From Streptomyces cinnabarinus (GTDB taxonomy: Bacteria; Actinomycetota; Actinomycetes; Streptomycetales; Streptomycetaceae), in assembly GCF_027270315.1 (NCBI RefSeq), contig NZ_CP114413.1, positions 1,984,001 through 2,048,000 on the forward strand: a DNA stretch of 64,000 nucleotides, in the 5' to 3' direction. The stretch's first letter is position 1. Each line of letters begins with the position of its first letter. Below the pieces are notes generated by a model that saw nothing but the letters and a program-made list of their open reading frames with translations, was not told the DNA's origin and made no database searches. Below are positions 56,347 through 64,000 of the stretch, one piece after another. Both the position numbers and the translations under genes were made by a program.

Positions 56347-57516
56347 TCAGCAGCTGCACCCGCAGTCACAGCCGTCACAGCCGCAGCCGTCATCGCCGCA
56401 GCAATTCCCGCAGCAGTCACAGCAGCTGCAGCAGTCCCCGCACCCACTGCAATCGCAATTGGCGCACAGGCCCTCGCGCCGCTGCCCGCTCCAGGGGTCC
56501 TCGAACTCCCCGCAGCACATCTGACAGGTACAAGCCAATCCGAGCCATACCGCGCACCCCGCGAGCAACCCGCGCCGATCCCGCCGAGGCGGCTCCGGAG
56601 GGAACCCGGGACCCCCCGGCCCACCGGGCGGCGCGTACGGCCCCGCCATGTGCGAGCAGGACGCCGTGCCGAACGCCCGGTCCACCGACCGCCGCAGCTC
56701 GTGCACCAGCAGCACATGCACCAGCTTCGGATCGGTGAACTCGGCCTCCCGCAACGCCAGCCGGATGCCGTGCACCGCGTCGTCGGCCAGCCGCCGCGCC
56801 TCCGTCAGGGACGCCCCGGTCGCCGTCAGCGGATTCCACGCCCCCGCGGCCGCGTCGGCCGCCTGGTCCTCCACGGCGTCCAGCAGATGGGCCAGCCGCC
56901 CGAACAGGCGCCCCGCCTCGGCGAGCGGCTCGGCGTTCGCGGGCCGCCCGGCCAGCACCGCCGTATGCGCGAAGGCCGCCGCCGTCGCGGTCTCCGTCGG
57001 CTCGGTCACCACCAGCAACGAGGTCCCCGGCCCCGCCAGCGCCTCGATCCCCACCTGCCGGTCCACCGCGTCGACCAGCAGCCCGGTGTCGAACCCCACC
57101 GCGGAACCGCTGCGCGCCCCCGCGGCTCCCCAGCTCGACGCGACCCGGCGCGCGGCGAGCGCCACCGGCTTGCGCGCCAGCAGCCCGTCCCCGTCGGCGA
57201 GATGGTCCCGCACCTTCGCCGAGGCCAGCACCAGCGAGACCGCCGCCGCGAGCCGCGCCCCCTCGCCCTGCGCCACGGACGCCGTGCGCATCCCGCGCAG
57301 CGGACACGGGCCGGCCGTGCGCCGCAGTCCGTCGGTCCCGACGGACTGAGCCTCCGTCAGAACCGAGATCAGCAGCCCGTCGTAGTTCGTCACCACCCGC
57401 GCGAACTGACCGTGGTCCCCGCGCAACGCCAGGCACAGACCGCACAGATGAGCCAGCCACTGACCGGCGAACCGCTCCCCGAGCCGATGGCGGCAGGGCC
57501 TCACTATTCCGAACAC
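56347..57516 (-). CDS. DUF5685 family protein with Cys-rich C-terminal tail
   Basis: A 389-aa protein. The N terminus MFGIVRPCRHRLGERFAGQW then LAHLCGLCLALRGDHGQFAR and later GLLISVLTEAQ fits DUF5685, with several conserved Cys. After a helical middle part, a Pro/Gly-rich segment, and one hydrophobic helix (GLLAGCAVWLGLACTCQMCC), the last 39 residues hold 18 Cys, mostly with Asp, Gly and Ser between. GTG 57514-57516 follows GGGGGA and matches the family start. The tail looks like a metallothionein-type metal or disulfide platform. Function unknown. Confidence 0.85.
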   Translation of the reverse strand: MFGIVRPCRHRLGERFAGQWLAHLCGLCLALRGDHGQFARVVTNYDGLLISVLTEAQSVGTDGLRRTAGPCPLRGMRTASVAQGEGARLAAAVSLVLASAKVRDHLADGDGLLARKPVALAARRVASSWGAAGARSGSAVGFDTGLLVDAVDRQVGIEALAGPGTSLLVVTEPTETATAAAFAHTAVLAGRPANAEPLAEAGRLFGRLAHLLDAVEDQAADAAAGAWNPLTATGASLTEARRLADDAVHGIRLALREAEFTDPKLVHVLLVHELRRSVDRAFGTASCSHMAGPYAPPGGPGGPGFPPEPPRRDRRGLLAGCAVWLGLACTCQMCCGEFEDPWSGQRREGLCANCDCSGCGDCCSCCDCCGNCCGDDGCGCDGCDCGCSC

Positions 57517-57830
57517 GACGTTCCCCCGAGGTTCGTACGACATGGAGCGGGCGCATCGTACCGGCCGTCTCCGCGGCCCCTTCCGGGCCCTCCCGCTTCA
57601 CCCGTACGCACCGCACATCACCCATACGCCGCGAAGAATCATATTTCACTCACAGTCAGCAGCCGTGTGGGTCAAGGCCCTTGGCACACCTGGGCTCTCG
57701 ACGTATGCGCTGTGCACCAGTACCGTCACAAACCCCCCGCGCGGCGTCTATCCACTTGGCGCGCCGTCCGCATCATGGATGACCATAGGGATGCGGAAAG
57801 CAAGAAAGACCGCTGTGAGAGGAGGCGTCC
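57517..57830 (+). promoter_or_regulatory. 314-bp divergent intergenic region with direct repeat
   Basis: No gene is seen between the DUF5685 and SepF-like genes. TCACCCGTACGC (57598-57609) is repeated as TCACCCATACGC (57618-57629), 20 bp apart, two helical turns, a possible tandem regulator site. A rightward TTGGCG near 57760 could be a -35 element for the sflA promoter. AGGAGG lies directly before the sflA ATG. Confidence 0.35.
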
Positions 57831-58268
57831 ATGGGATCGGTGCGCAAGGCGAGTGCCTGGCTGGGCCTCGTTGACGACAACGATGACGAGCGTTACTACG
57901 ATGACGACTACTCCGAAGGGACCGAGTCCGGGGAGGCCTGGGTCACCGACCCGCGGGTCAAGGTGGCCGCGGACGTCGCCGAGGAGCGGGGCCGCCGGAT
58001 CGGCACGGTCACCCCGGACAGCTTCCGGGACGCCCGCGCGATCGGCGAGCTGTTCCGGGACGGTGTCCCGGTCATCATGAACCTCACCGCCATGGAGGCC
58101 ACCGACGCCAAGCGCGTCGTCGACTTCGCCGCGGGCCTGATCTTCGGTCTGCGCGGCTCGATCGAGCGGGTGTCCACCCGGGTGTTCCTGCTGACCCCGG
58201 CCGACACCGAGATCATCAACGGCGAGCCGGCCGCGCACCGGACGGACGGCTTCTTCAACCAGAGCTGA
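57831..58268 (+). CDS. sflA: SepF-like cell division protein
   Basis: A 145-aa protein. N-terminal membrane-binding amphipathic helix ([14 protein letters not shown]), an acidic linker ([20 protein letters not shown]), and the SepF core: [60 protein letters not shown] and TPADTEI. It is shorter than main SepF. Length, sequence and gene order match S. coelicolor SCO1749, SflA, a SepF paralog that affects Z-ring placement and branching of hyphae (from memory). Ribosome site GAGGAGG. A hairpin terminator follows. Confidence 0.88.
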   Translation: MGSVRKASAWLGLVDDNDDERYYDDDYSEGTESGEAWVTDPRVKVAADVAEERGRRIGTVTPDSFRDARAIGELFRDGVPVIMNLTAMEATDAKRVVDFAAGLIFGLRGSIERVSTRVFLLTPADTEIINGEPAAHRTDGFFNQS

Positions 58269-58294
58269 GGCAGGGCCGCCGACACGGCCCTGCC
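58269..58294. terminator. Bidirectional terminator between sflA and acyl-CoA dehydrogenase
   Basis: GGCAGGGCCG (58269-58278) and CGGCCCTGCC (58285-58294) form perfect 10-bp arms with a 6-nt loop CCGACA directly after the sflA stop, facing the convergent acyl-CoA dehydrogenase stop. Confidence 0.8.
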
Positions 58295-58305
58295 CCCTCG
58301 GGGGT

Positions 58306-59484
58306 TCACCGGAAGGCGTCGAGCCCGGTGAGCGCCTTGCCCAGCACCAGCTGGTGCATCTCGACGGTGCCCTCGTACGTCAGCACCGATTCGAGGTTCG
58401 TCGCGTGCCGCATGATCGGGTACTCCAGGGAGATCCCGTTGGCGCCGAGGATCGTCCGCGCCGTACGGCAGATGTCGATGGCCTCGCGGACGTTGTTGAG
58501 CTTGCCGAAGCTGACCTGCTCGGGACGCAGGCGGCCGGCGTCCATCCGCCGCCCCAGATGGTGGGCGAGCAGAATCCCCTTGTGCAGTTCGACCGCCATG
58601 TCGGCGAGCTTGGCCTGGGTGAGCTGGAAGCCACCGATGGGCCGCCCGAACTGCTCCCGCGACTTCGCGTAGTCGACCGCCGTCTCGAAGCACGAGCGGG
58701 CCGCGCCCATGGAGCCCCAGACGATGCCGTAGCGGGCGTGCGAGAGACAGCTGAGCGGTCCGCGCAGCCCGGTGCCCCCGGGGAGTACGGCGTCGGCGGG
58801 CAGCCGTACCTCGTCCATCACCAGCTCACTGGTGACCGAGGCGCGCAGGGACATCTTGTGCTTGATCTCGGGGGCGGCGAAGCCGGGCCTTTCGGTGGGC
58901 ACCACGAAGCCGCGGATGCCGTCCTCGGTCTGGGCCCAGACCACGGCGACCCCGGCGACGGAACCGTTGGTGATCCACATCTTGCGGCCCGTCAGCACCC
59001 AGTCGGAGCCGTCGCGCTTGGCGTAGGTCCGCATGGCCGCGGGGTCGGAGCCGATGTCCGGCTCGGTCAGCCCGAAGCAGCCGATGACCTCGCCGGAGGC
59101 CATCCGGGGCAGCCAGTTCTGCTTCTGCTCCTCGCTGCCGTAGCGGTGGATGGCGTACATGGCGAGGGAGCCCTGCACCGAGACCAGGGACCGGATCCCG
59201 GAGTCGGCGGCCTCCAGCTCCAGACAGGCCAGCCCGTACTGGACGGCGGTGGCGCCCGCGCAGCCGTAGCCGCTCAGGGACATGCCGAGCGCGCCGATCC
59301 CGCCCAGCTCACGGGCCAGTTCACGGATGACGGGCAGCTCGCCGGACTCGTACCACTCGGCGACCTGGGGCAGGACGCGGTCGGCGGCCCAGCGGCGGAC
59401 GGTGTCGCGGACCGCGAGGTCCTCGGGCTCCAGCAGATCGTCGATCCCGAGCGGATCGGCGGGATCGAACGGGGGCAACGGCAT
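58306..59484 (-). CDS. Acyl-CoA dehydrogenase, glutaryl-CoA dehydrogenase-like
   Basis: A 392-aa FAD enzyme. Landmarks are the N-terminal DLAVRDTVRRWAADRVLPQV, the signature IGCFGLTEPDIGSDPAAMRT, WVLTGRKMWITNG, and the catalytic Glu at about 371 in VLTYEGTVEMHQL, the position used by glutaryl-CoA dehydrogenases; the LECxxxx arrangement and Arg in the early GVRAN-like stretch also fit that subgroup. GGAGGG precedes ATG 59482-59484. A palindromic TetR-type operator lies 24 bp upstream (59508-59522). Probable role: lysine or glutarate breakdown; other short-chain substrates cannot be excluded. Confidence 0.88.
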   Translation of the reverse strand: MPLPPFDPADPLGIDDLLEPEDLAVRDTVRRWAADRVLPQVAEWYESGELPVIRELARELGGIGALGMSLSGYGCAGATAVQYGLACLELEAADSGIRSLVSVQGSLAMYAIHRYGSEEQKQNWLPRMASGEVIGCFGLTEPDIGSDPAAMRTYAKRDGSDWVLTGRKMWITNGSVAGVAVVWAQTEDGIRGFVVPTERPGFAAPEIKHKMSLRASVTSELVMDEVRLPADAVLPGGTGLRGPLSCLSHARYGIVWGSMGAARSCFETAVDYAKSREQFGRPIGGFQLTQAKLADMAVELHKGILLAHHLGRRMDAGRLRPEQVSFGKLNNVREAIDICRTARTILGANGISLEYPIMRHATNLESVLTYEGTVEMHQLVLGKALTGLDAFR

Positions 59485-59507
59485 GGGAGACCCTCCGGCA
59501 GCTCAAA

Positions 59508-59522
59508 ACTAGCAGTGCTAGT
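59508..59522. promoter_or_regulatory. TetR-type operator upstream of acyl-CoA dehydrogenase
   Basis: ACTAGCA-G-TGCTAGT is a perfect 7-bp inverted repeat around one base, 24 bp before the ATG. The shape resembles TetR-regulated fatty-acid and branched-acid genes. No tetR gene lies beside it, so the regulator is encoded elsewhere. The interval 59485-59573 is otherwise empty. Confidence 0.6.
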
Positions 59523-59573
59523 CACATGGTGAAGGCCGACGTTACGACGCAGTCTCCACCACGTCCAGGGTCC

Positions 59574-61172
59574 TCAGGCCGTCACCCGGGACTCAGCGAC
59601 CTCCCGCGGCGCCGGGACCTCCACCGCGGGGGCCACTGCCTCGCAGTTCATGGTCCGCGGCAGGCGGAGCGCGATCGCCGCGCCGAGCAGCAGCAGTCCG
59701 GCGCTGACCAGCAGCGTCACATGCAGTCCGTGGACAAAGCAGTTCCGCGCGGCCTCGCGCAGGGTCTCCCCGGCGCCGCCGCCGAGCTGCCCGGCCACCT
59801 CGTAGGCCTCGCCCAGCGAGTGCCCGGCCGCCACGGACGCCGAGGCGGGCACGCCGGGCACGGACGACAGACCGGGCGTGTAGGCGGCGTTCATCACGCT
59901 GCCCAGCAGCGCGATACCGAGGCCGGCGCCGAGCTGGTAGGACGTCTCGCCGATCGCCGCGGCGCCGCCCGCCTGCTCCGGCGGGGCCTCGCTCAGCATC
60001 GACTCGTACGCCCCGAACAGCGTGGTCTCCAGGCCGAAGCCCAGCAGCACGAACCCGGAGAGCATCAGCGCGGGGTCGTCGGTGCCGCCCATCGCCGTCA
60101 GCAGCACCACCGCGAACGCCGTCAGACAGAACCCGGCGCACACCATCCGGCGCGGCCCGAACCGGCGCAGCATGCGTGCTCCGGCGAGTCCCGCGGCCAT
60201 CGCCGCGAAAGTCAGCGGCAGCAGCCTCAGGCCCGTCTCCAGCGGGGAGAGGCCGAGGACCAGTTGCAGATACTGCGCCGCGATCAGCTCCAGGCCGACC
60301 AGCGCGAGCATCGCCAGCACGATGCAGCCCACCGAGGTGCTGAACGCGGGACGCGCGAACATCCGCAGGTCGACCAGGGGGTGCTTACGGCGCCGCTGGC
60401 GTCGTACGAAGAGGAACAGCAGCGCCGCGCCCACCAGCAGGGGCACCGCCGTGGCGCCCTCGATCTCGCCGCTGCCGAGCCGCTTGACGCCCAGCACGAC
60501 CCCGAACAGTCCGGCTGCCGCCATCAGCGCGCCGACCACGTCCCAGGGGCCGTCGGCCGCGCCCTTGGACTCGGGCAGCAGCAGTCGGCCCACCGGCAGG
60601 CTGACCAGCATCAACGGAATGTTGACGAGGAAGACCGAGCCCCACCAGAAGTGCTCCAGCAGGAAGCCGCCGAGCAGCGGTCCGACGGCCGCGCCGACCG
60701 CGGCCACCGCGCTCCAGATACCGATGGCGAGCGCCCGCTCGCGCCGGTCGGGGAAGACCTGGCGGAGGATCGACAGCGTGGCCGGCATGATCATGGCGCC
60801 GCCGACGCCGAGCAGCGCCCGCGCCACGATCAGCATCTGGGCGGTGTCGGCGAGGGCGGCCAGCGCGGAGGCGACGCCGAACAGGCCGTATCCGAGGAGC
60901 AGGATCCGTCTGCGGCCCACCCGGTCGCCGAGCGTGCCGAAGAGGATCAGCAGCGAGGCGCAGACGAGCGGGTAGGCATCGACGATCCAGAGCAGTTCTA
61001 TGCCGCCGGGCCTGAGGTCCTCGGTGACGGCGGGCACCGCCACGTGCAGCACGGTGGCGTCGACGGCGACCAGCAGCAGACTGGCGCACAGGACCACGAG
61101 GACGACCCAGCGGTTGGCACCGGCCCCGGCCGCCCGACGGCGCAGCGCGGCGGCCGTGGTCGTCCCGGACAT
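59574..61172 (-). CDS. DHA2 (14-TM) MFS multidrug exporter
   Basis: A 532-aa transporter with about 14 transmembrane helices. Motif A is GTLGDRVGRRRILLLG; the antiporter motif C is in GPLLGGFLLEHFWWGSVFLV; the DHA2-specific start is LCASLLLVAVDATVLHVAVP. The C-terminal helix ends in a Glu/Pro-rich tail. ATG 61170-61172 follows GGGAGG with 7-nt spacing. It is divergent from the mannosyltransferase gene, with GCGTACGC palindromes between. Expected to expel hydrophobic antibiotics in exchange for protons; no tetR gene is adjacent. Confidence 0.92.
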   Translation of the reverse strand: MSGTTTAAALRRRAAGAGANRWVVLVVLCASLLLVAVDATVLHVAVPAVTEDLRPGGIELLWIVDAYPLVCASLLILFGTLGDRVGRRRILLLGYGLFGVASALAALADTAQMLIVARALLGVGGAMIMPATLSILRQVFPDRRERALAIGIWSAVAAVGAAVGPLLGGFLLEHFWWGSVFLVNIPLMLVSLPVGRLLLPESKGAADGPWDVVGALMAAAGLFGVVLGVKRLGSGEIEGATAVPLLVGAALLFLFVRRQRRRKHPLVDLRMFARPAFSTSVGCIVLAMLALVGLELIAAQYLQLVLGLSPLETGLRLLPLTFAAMAAGLAGARMLRRFGPRRMVCAGFCLTAFAVVLLTAMGGTDDPALMLSGFVLLGFGLETTLFGAYESMLSEAPPEQAGGAAAIGETSYQLGAGLGIALLGSVMNAAYTPGLSSVPGVPASASVAAGHSLGEAYEVAGQLGGGAGETLREAARNCFVHGLHVTLLVSAGLLLLGAAIALRLPRTMNCEAVAPAVEVPAPREVAESRVTA

Positions 61173-61286
61173 GTACGTACCTCCCAGATGTTCCCTCGCT
61201 TCGGCGGGCTCACGGGGTGGGGACTCCCCGTGACTCGGCCGGAGAGGAGCGGTGGTCCCCGGCCCGCGCAACGAAGCGAGTGACTC

Positions 61287-61365
61287 GTCAGCGTACGCCA
61301 GTCCGCGCCGGTGCCGAGTGGCGGACCTCTCAGACTCCGGACGGAACACGTGTGGCGTACGCCAC
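61287..61365. promoter_or_regulatory. Twin GCGTACGC palindromes and mannosyltransferase promoter zone
   Basis: AGCGTACGCCA (61290-61300) and the perfect 14-bp palindrome GTGGCGTACGCCAC (61352-61365) share the core GCGTACGC, 64 bp apart, between the divergent exporter and mannosyltransferase genes. They may be operators for either gene. Confidence 0.4.
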
Positions 61366-61420
61366 TTTCCCGCCCCCTGCCGAGCACGCCCCGGCGGGCC
61401 TTCCGGTTCCCTGCCGCACA

Positions 61421-61426
61421 GATAAT
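61421..61426 (+). promoter_or_regulatory. -10 element of leaderless mannosyltransferase mRNA
   Basis: GATAAT ends 7 nt before GTG 61434 and no Shine-Dalgarno sequence is present. No convincing -35 was found at 16-18 nt. Confidence 0.5.
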
Positions 61427-61433
61427 CGAGCCC

Positions 61434-62666
61434 GTGACCGATCTTTCCGCCCGCCCCGCTCCACGTCCGTCCCAGCGGCTCTCCCCGCGCGTACGCCAGG
61501 TGGCTCCGGCCCTGCTGGGGTACGCGGCCGTGCGCGCCCTCGGACTGCTCACGCTGGCGCTGTGGAGCGCGGCGCGCGACAAGAGCGCCTGGACGCTGCT
61601 GACCGCCCGCTGGGACTCGCTCTGGTACACCAGGGTCGCCGAGCTGGGATACGGCTACGAGGTGCGGCTGCCGAACGGCGACGTCCACTCGAACCTGGCG
61701 TTCTTCCCGCTGCTGCCGTGGCTGGAGCGGCTGGGCGCGGCGGTCAGCCCGCTGTCGGCGGCGGACGCCGGGTTCCTGGTCGCGGTCTTCGCCTCGCTCG
61801 CCGCCGCCTGGGGGATCTTCGCGGTCGCCGAGCACGTGTACGGCGACCGGGCCGCGGTCTGCGCGGTGCTGCTGTGGGCGGTGCTGCCGGTCGGGATCGT
61901 GCAGTCGATGGCGTACAGCGAGTCACTGTTCACGGCGCTGGCGGCCTGGTCGCTGTACGCGGTGCTGACCGGGCGCTGGGTGACGGCGGGCTCCCTGGCC
62001 CTGCTGGCGGGGCTGACCCGGCCGGTCGGGCTGGCCGTGGTGGCGGCGGTGTGGGCGGGCGCCATTGCCTCGTTCGTGCGGGACCGAGGCGCGGCGCCCT
62101 CCGGCGGCGCGCGGGACCCCGGACGCGCCCCCTCCCCCACCGGCGGTACAACGCCGCCGGGCGCGTCCGTCACCCGGCGCGCCCTCGGCATGCTGCTCGC
62201 GCCCCTGGGCGCCGCCGGCTACGTCCTGTGGGTCGGCCACGACACGGGCAAGGGCCCGCTCGGCTATCTCGACGTCCAGGCCGGCTGGCGCAACGGCTTC
62301 GACGGCGGCTACGCCTTCGCCCGTTTCGTCGCCGACAAGTTCACGTCGATTCCCTCGGCGCTCGCCGGACTCGCCCTGATCGCCGGAGTCGGTCTCGTGG
62401 TCTGGCTGTACGTCGTCTGTGTGCGCCAGAGCCAGCCGCTCCCGCTGCTGGTGTACGCGGGTGTCGTCACCGCGCTCGCGCTGTGCGCGTCGAGCTACTT
62501 CGGCTCCAAGCCGCGCCTGCTGATGCCCGCCTTCCCGCTGCTGCTGCCGCTCGCCCTGGCGCTGGCCCGGACACGAACGCGCAGGTCGGCCCCGATCCTG
62601 GCGCTGATCGCGGTGGCGTCGGCGGTCTACGGGGCGTTCTGGCTGAACGGCTCCGGTCCGCCGTGA
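61434..62666 (+). CDS. Polyprenyl-linked mannosyltransferase, PIG-V-like membrane protein
   Basis: A 410-aa integral membrane enzyme with about ten helices. It contains the GT-C/PIG-V-like elements WDSLWYTRVAELGYG (the acidic first loop), NLAFFPLLPWLERL, SMAYSESLFTALAAW and FGSKPRLLMPAFPLLLPLAL. Such proteins use polyprenyl-phosphomannose to mannosylate lipids or proteins on the outer face. GTG 61434 (MTDLSARPA) is supported by GATAAT 7 nt upstream rather than the longer ATG frame, whose first 41 codons overlap the operator region. Acceptor unknown. Confidence 0.85.
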   Translation: MTDLSARPAPRPSQRLSPRVRQVAPALLGYAAVRALGLLTLALWSAARDKSAWTLLTARWDSLWYTRVAELGYGYEVRLPNGDVHSNLAFFPLLPWLERLGAAVSPLSAADAGFLVAVFASLAAAWGIFAVAEHVYGDRAAVCAVLLWAVLPVGIVQSMAYSESLFTALAAWSLYAVLTGRWVTAGSLALLAGLTRPVGLAVVAAVWAGAIASFVRDRGAAPSGGARDPGRAPSPTGGTTPPGASVTRRALGMLLAPLGAAGYVLWVGHDTGKGPLGYLDVQAGWRNGFDGGYAFARFVADKFTSIPSALAGLALIAGVGLVVWLYVVCVRQSQPLPLLVYAGVVTALALCASSYFGSKPRLLMPAFPLLLPLALALARTRTRRSAPILALIAVASAVYGAFWLNGSGPP

Positions 62667-62905
62667 TCCCTTCTCGGGCGCTCGATGATCGCCAGGAGAA
62701 TTCAAGGCCAGCTTTCGGTGAACGAATTCATAAACCAGATAAAACCGTGCGCTGGAATGATCAAAGGAATTGAAGGGCGCGGCTGCCGCTGATTGCGAAG
62801 TCGTAGGAAATTGGCCGCTCCCTGAGAGGAATCCCACATCACATCGTCATCACAAACCGGCGGTATGGACGGGGTTCTGAGCTCACTCGCTGTAACGTCG
62901 ATTGG
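62667..62905 (+). promoter_or_regulatory. Intergenic A/T-richer tract and PAP2 promoter
   Basis: No gene. From about 62690 to 62830 the base composition is unusually A/T-rich for this window (for example AATTCATAAACCAGATAAAA), which is unlike the flanking coding DNA. The PAP2 gene's -10 is TAACGT at 62893-62898, ending 7 nt before GTG 62906, so its transcript should be leaderless. No clear -35 is seen. Confidence 0.45.
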
Positions 62906-63898
62906 GTGCGTACCGAACGAAACCTCACCCGTCTGGACCGGGTGTTCGCGAGGCTGGACCGTGAGCCGGAACGGCCGGCCCACATCGATGTGCCGAAGAT
63001 GAGCAGGCACCGGGTCGCCCTTTTCTCGGCGACCCTGGCCTTCTACGGCGCCATCGTGTGGGCCGTGGTCATCACCTCGTGGCTGGTCCGACTCGACTGG
63101 CAGGTCATGTTCTTCCGGCCGTACCAGCAGTGGTCGGAGATCCACGCATTCGTCGACTACTACGTGGTGCTCGGCCAGCGCGGCCCCACCGCGGTGATGA
63201 TCGCGGCCTGGCTGGGCTGGCGCTCCTGGCGGCAGCACACGCTGCGGCCGCTGCTGGCGCTGGCCACCTCACTGCTGCTGCTGAACGTCACGGTCGGTGC
63301 CGCCAAGATCGGCATGGGCCGGCTCGGACCGCACTACGCGACCACCGTCGGCTCCAACGAGATGTGGCTCGGCGGCGATATATTTCCCAGCGGCCACACC
63401 GCCAACGCCGTGGTGACCTGGGGAATCCTGGCGTATCTGGCCTCCACCCCGGCGGCCCGCCGCTGGCTGTCCGCGCTGTCGGCGGTGACCTCGCTGGGCG
63501 TCGGCCTGTCCACCGTCTACCTCGGTACGCACTGGCTGAGCGATGTGCTGCTCGGCTGGGCCGCGGGGCTGCTGATCCTGCTCGCGCTGCCCTGGTTCGA
63601 GCCGCTGATCGCCCGCGCCGAGGCCGGGATCTTCGAGCTGCGCGACCGCTGGCGGGCCCGCCGCGCCGGTACGGCGCCCGCGCCGACCGCCCCCGTCGAG
63701 GTCCCGGTGCTGCTCAAGCCGCGTGAGTCGGCGCAGGACGTCTCCCCCACGGCCCGTACGCCGAGGGCGCCGGTCTATCTGGCACCCGGCCCGCACACGG
63801 CCCGTTCGGAGCGCACCCCGGTCACTCCGGTCGGCAGCCGCAGACCACCCCAGACCGACCGCGGCACCCGCGGTACGCCTTCGGCGGCACGCCCCTGA
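62906..63898 (+). CDS. PAP2 superfamily phosphatase, membrane
   Basis: A 330-aa membrane phosphatase. Acid phosphatase motifs: KIGMGRLGP (a KX6RP variant), FPSGHTAN (PSGH with the catalytic His) and GLSTVYLGTHWLSD (SRX5HXXXD-like, second His). Six hydrophobic helices are visible; the C-terminal 90 residues are a disordered Pro/Arg/Thr-rich tail. GTG 62906 (MRTERNLTRLD) is leaderless by position. Family members dephosphorylate lipid phosphates such as undecaprenyl pyrophosphate or phosphatidic acid. It lies near the mannosyltransferase and may recycle its polyprenyl carrier. A very strong terminator follows. Confidence 0.9.
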   Translation: MRTERNLTRLDRVFARLDREPERPAHIDVPKMSRHRVALFSATLAFYGAIVWAVVITSWLVRLDWQVMFFRPYQQWSEIHAFVDYYVVLGQRGPTAVMIAAWLGWRSWRQHTLRPLLALATSLLLLNVTVGAAKIGMGRLGPHYATTVGSNEMWLGGDIFPSGHTANAVVTWGILAYLASTPAARRWLSALSAVTSLGVGLSTVYLGTHWLSDVLLGWAAGLLILLALPWFEPLIARAEAGIFELRDRWRARRAGTAPAPTAPVEVPVLLKPRESAQDVSPTARTPRAPVYLAPGPHTARSERTPVTPVGSRRPPQTDRGTRGTPSAARP

Positions 63899-63955
63899 CG
63901 GGCGGTTGGCCGACGCGGGACGGCGGGGCTCGGTACGCACAACCAGTCCCCGCAG

Positions 63956-63996
63956 CGACGGCCCCGGTTCCTCTCCGTGAGGAACCGGGGCCGTCG
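63956..63996 (+). terminator. Strong terminator after PAP2 gene
   Basis: CGACGGCCCCGGTTCCTC (63956-63973) and GAGGAACCGGGGCCGTCG (63979-63996) form perfect 18-bp arms with a 5-nt loop TCCGT, 57 bp after the PAP2 stop. No long T tract is visible before the window end. Confidence 0.88.
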
Positions 63997-64000
63997 TCGT

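Noticed and set aside
1..64000. tRNA, rRNA, insertion sequences, phage integration sites or plasmid genes
   Set aside because: No transposase, integrase, tRNA cloverleaf or rRNA sequence was recognised by reading; gene content and order look like conserved core chromosome.

Overview
The window is a stretch of Streptomyces-type chromosome: very high GC, third-position G/C bias in nearly every frame, GTG and TTG starts, and typical Streptomyces families (HmgA, a secreted LPMO, S1E proteases, a SepF-like protein, DnaE2/ImuB). From memory, gene content and order match the S. coelicolor region around SCO1706-SCO1755 (hmgA ~SCO1715, lipase SCO1735, dnaE2 SCO1739, sflA SCO1749). The strain itself cannot be named. 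No rRNA, tRNA, CRISPR array, insertion sequence, prophage or replication origin was seen. This is core chromosome, dense in small regulatory circuits.

Layout. 0-7 kb, minus strand: an aldehyde dehydrogenase cut by the window edge, a DUF3574 secreted protein, a MalK-like ABC ATPase, a class F sortase with a membrane-anchored partner, an MFS transporter and a CitMHS citrate transporter. 7-14 kb: a molybdopterin oxidoreductase, TetR and lipoprotein group, then hmgA, a GntR regulator and a type ISP-like protein. 14-18 kb: a TetR regulator divergent from a DrrAB-like ABC exporter, then a CoA-transferase. 18-26 kb: a SigK/RskA-type ECF sigma/anti-sigma pair divergent from a DUF4331-TPR-NicO metal transporter operon, then a Ser/Thr kinase. 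The two divergent promoters share the same unusual -35/-10 elements with the same 15-nt spacing. 26-28 kb: a secreted GDSL lipase and a subtilisin. 28-38 kb: a cell-surface polysaccharide locus (CelD-like acyltransferase, two GT2 glycosyltransferases, a NodB deacetylase, a 1226-aa flippase fusion, a GH39-like hydrolase).

38-46 kb: an AAA ATPase, DUF72, GntR, tandem GNAT, DUF402, a methyltransferase, an uncatalogued 45-aa small protein, a wall-anchored AA10 LPMO, a lipase, and a MarR/cupin pair. 46-52 kb: an SOS mutagenesis cassette with two LexA-box-like sites, then dnaE2, imuB and a NADAR-domain gene 17 bp behind imuB. 52-57 kb: two S1E proteases flanking a stomatin-like gene, then a DUF5685 protein with an extraordinarily cysteine-rich tail. 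57-64 kb: sflA, an acyl-CoA dehydrogenase, a DHA2 exporter, a PIG-V-like mannosyltransferase and a PAP2 phosphatase.

Two themes stand out. Many intergenic regions hold near-perfect palindromes that pair a local TetR, GntR, MarR or LexA-type regulator with its probable target. Many genes also have a -10-like hexamer 6-8 nt before the start codon and no Shine-Dalgarno sequence, the architecture of leaderless mRNAs. The most interesting functional hypothesis is the coupling of a NADAR (ADP-ribosyl-nucleobase-processing) domain to the LexA-controlled DnaE2/ImuB mutasome.
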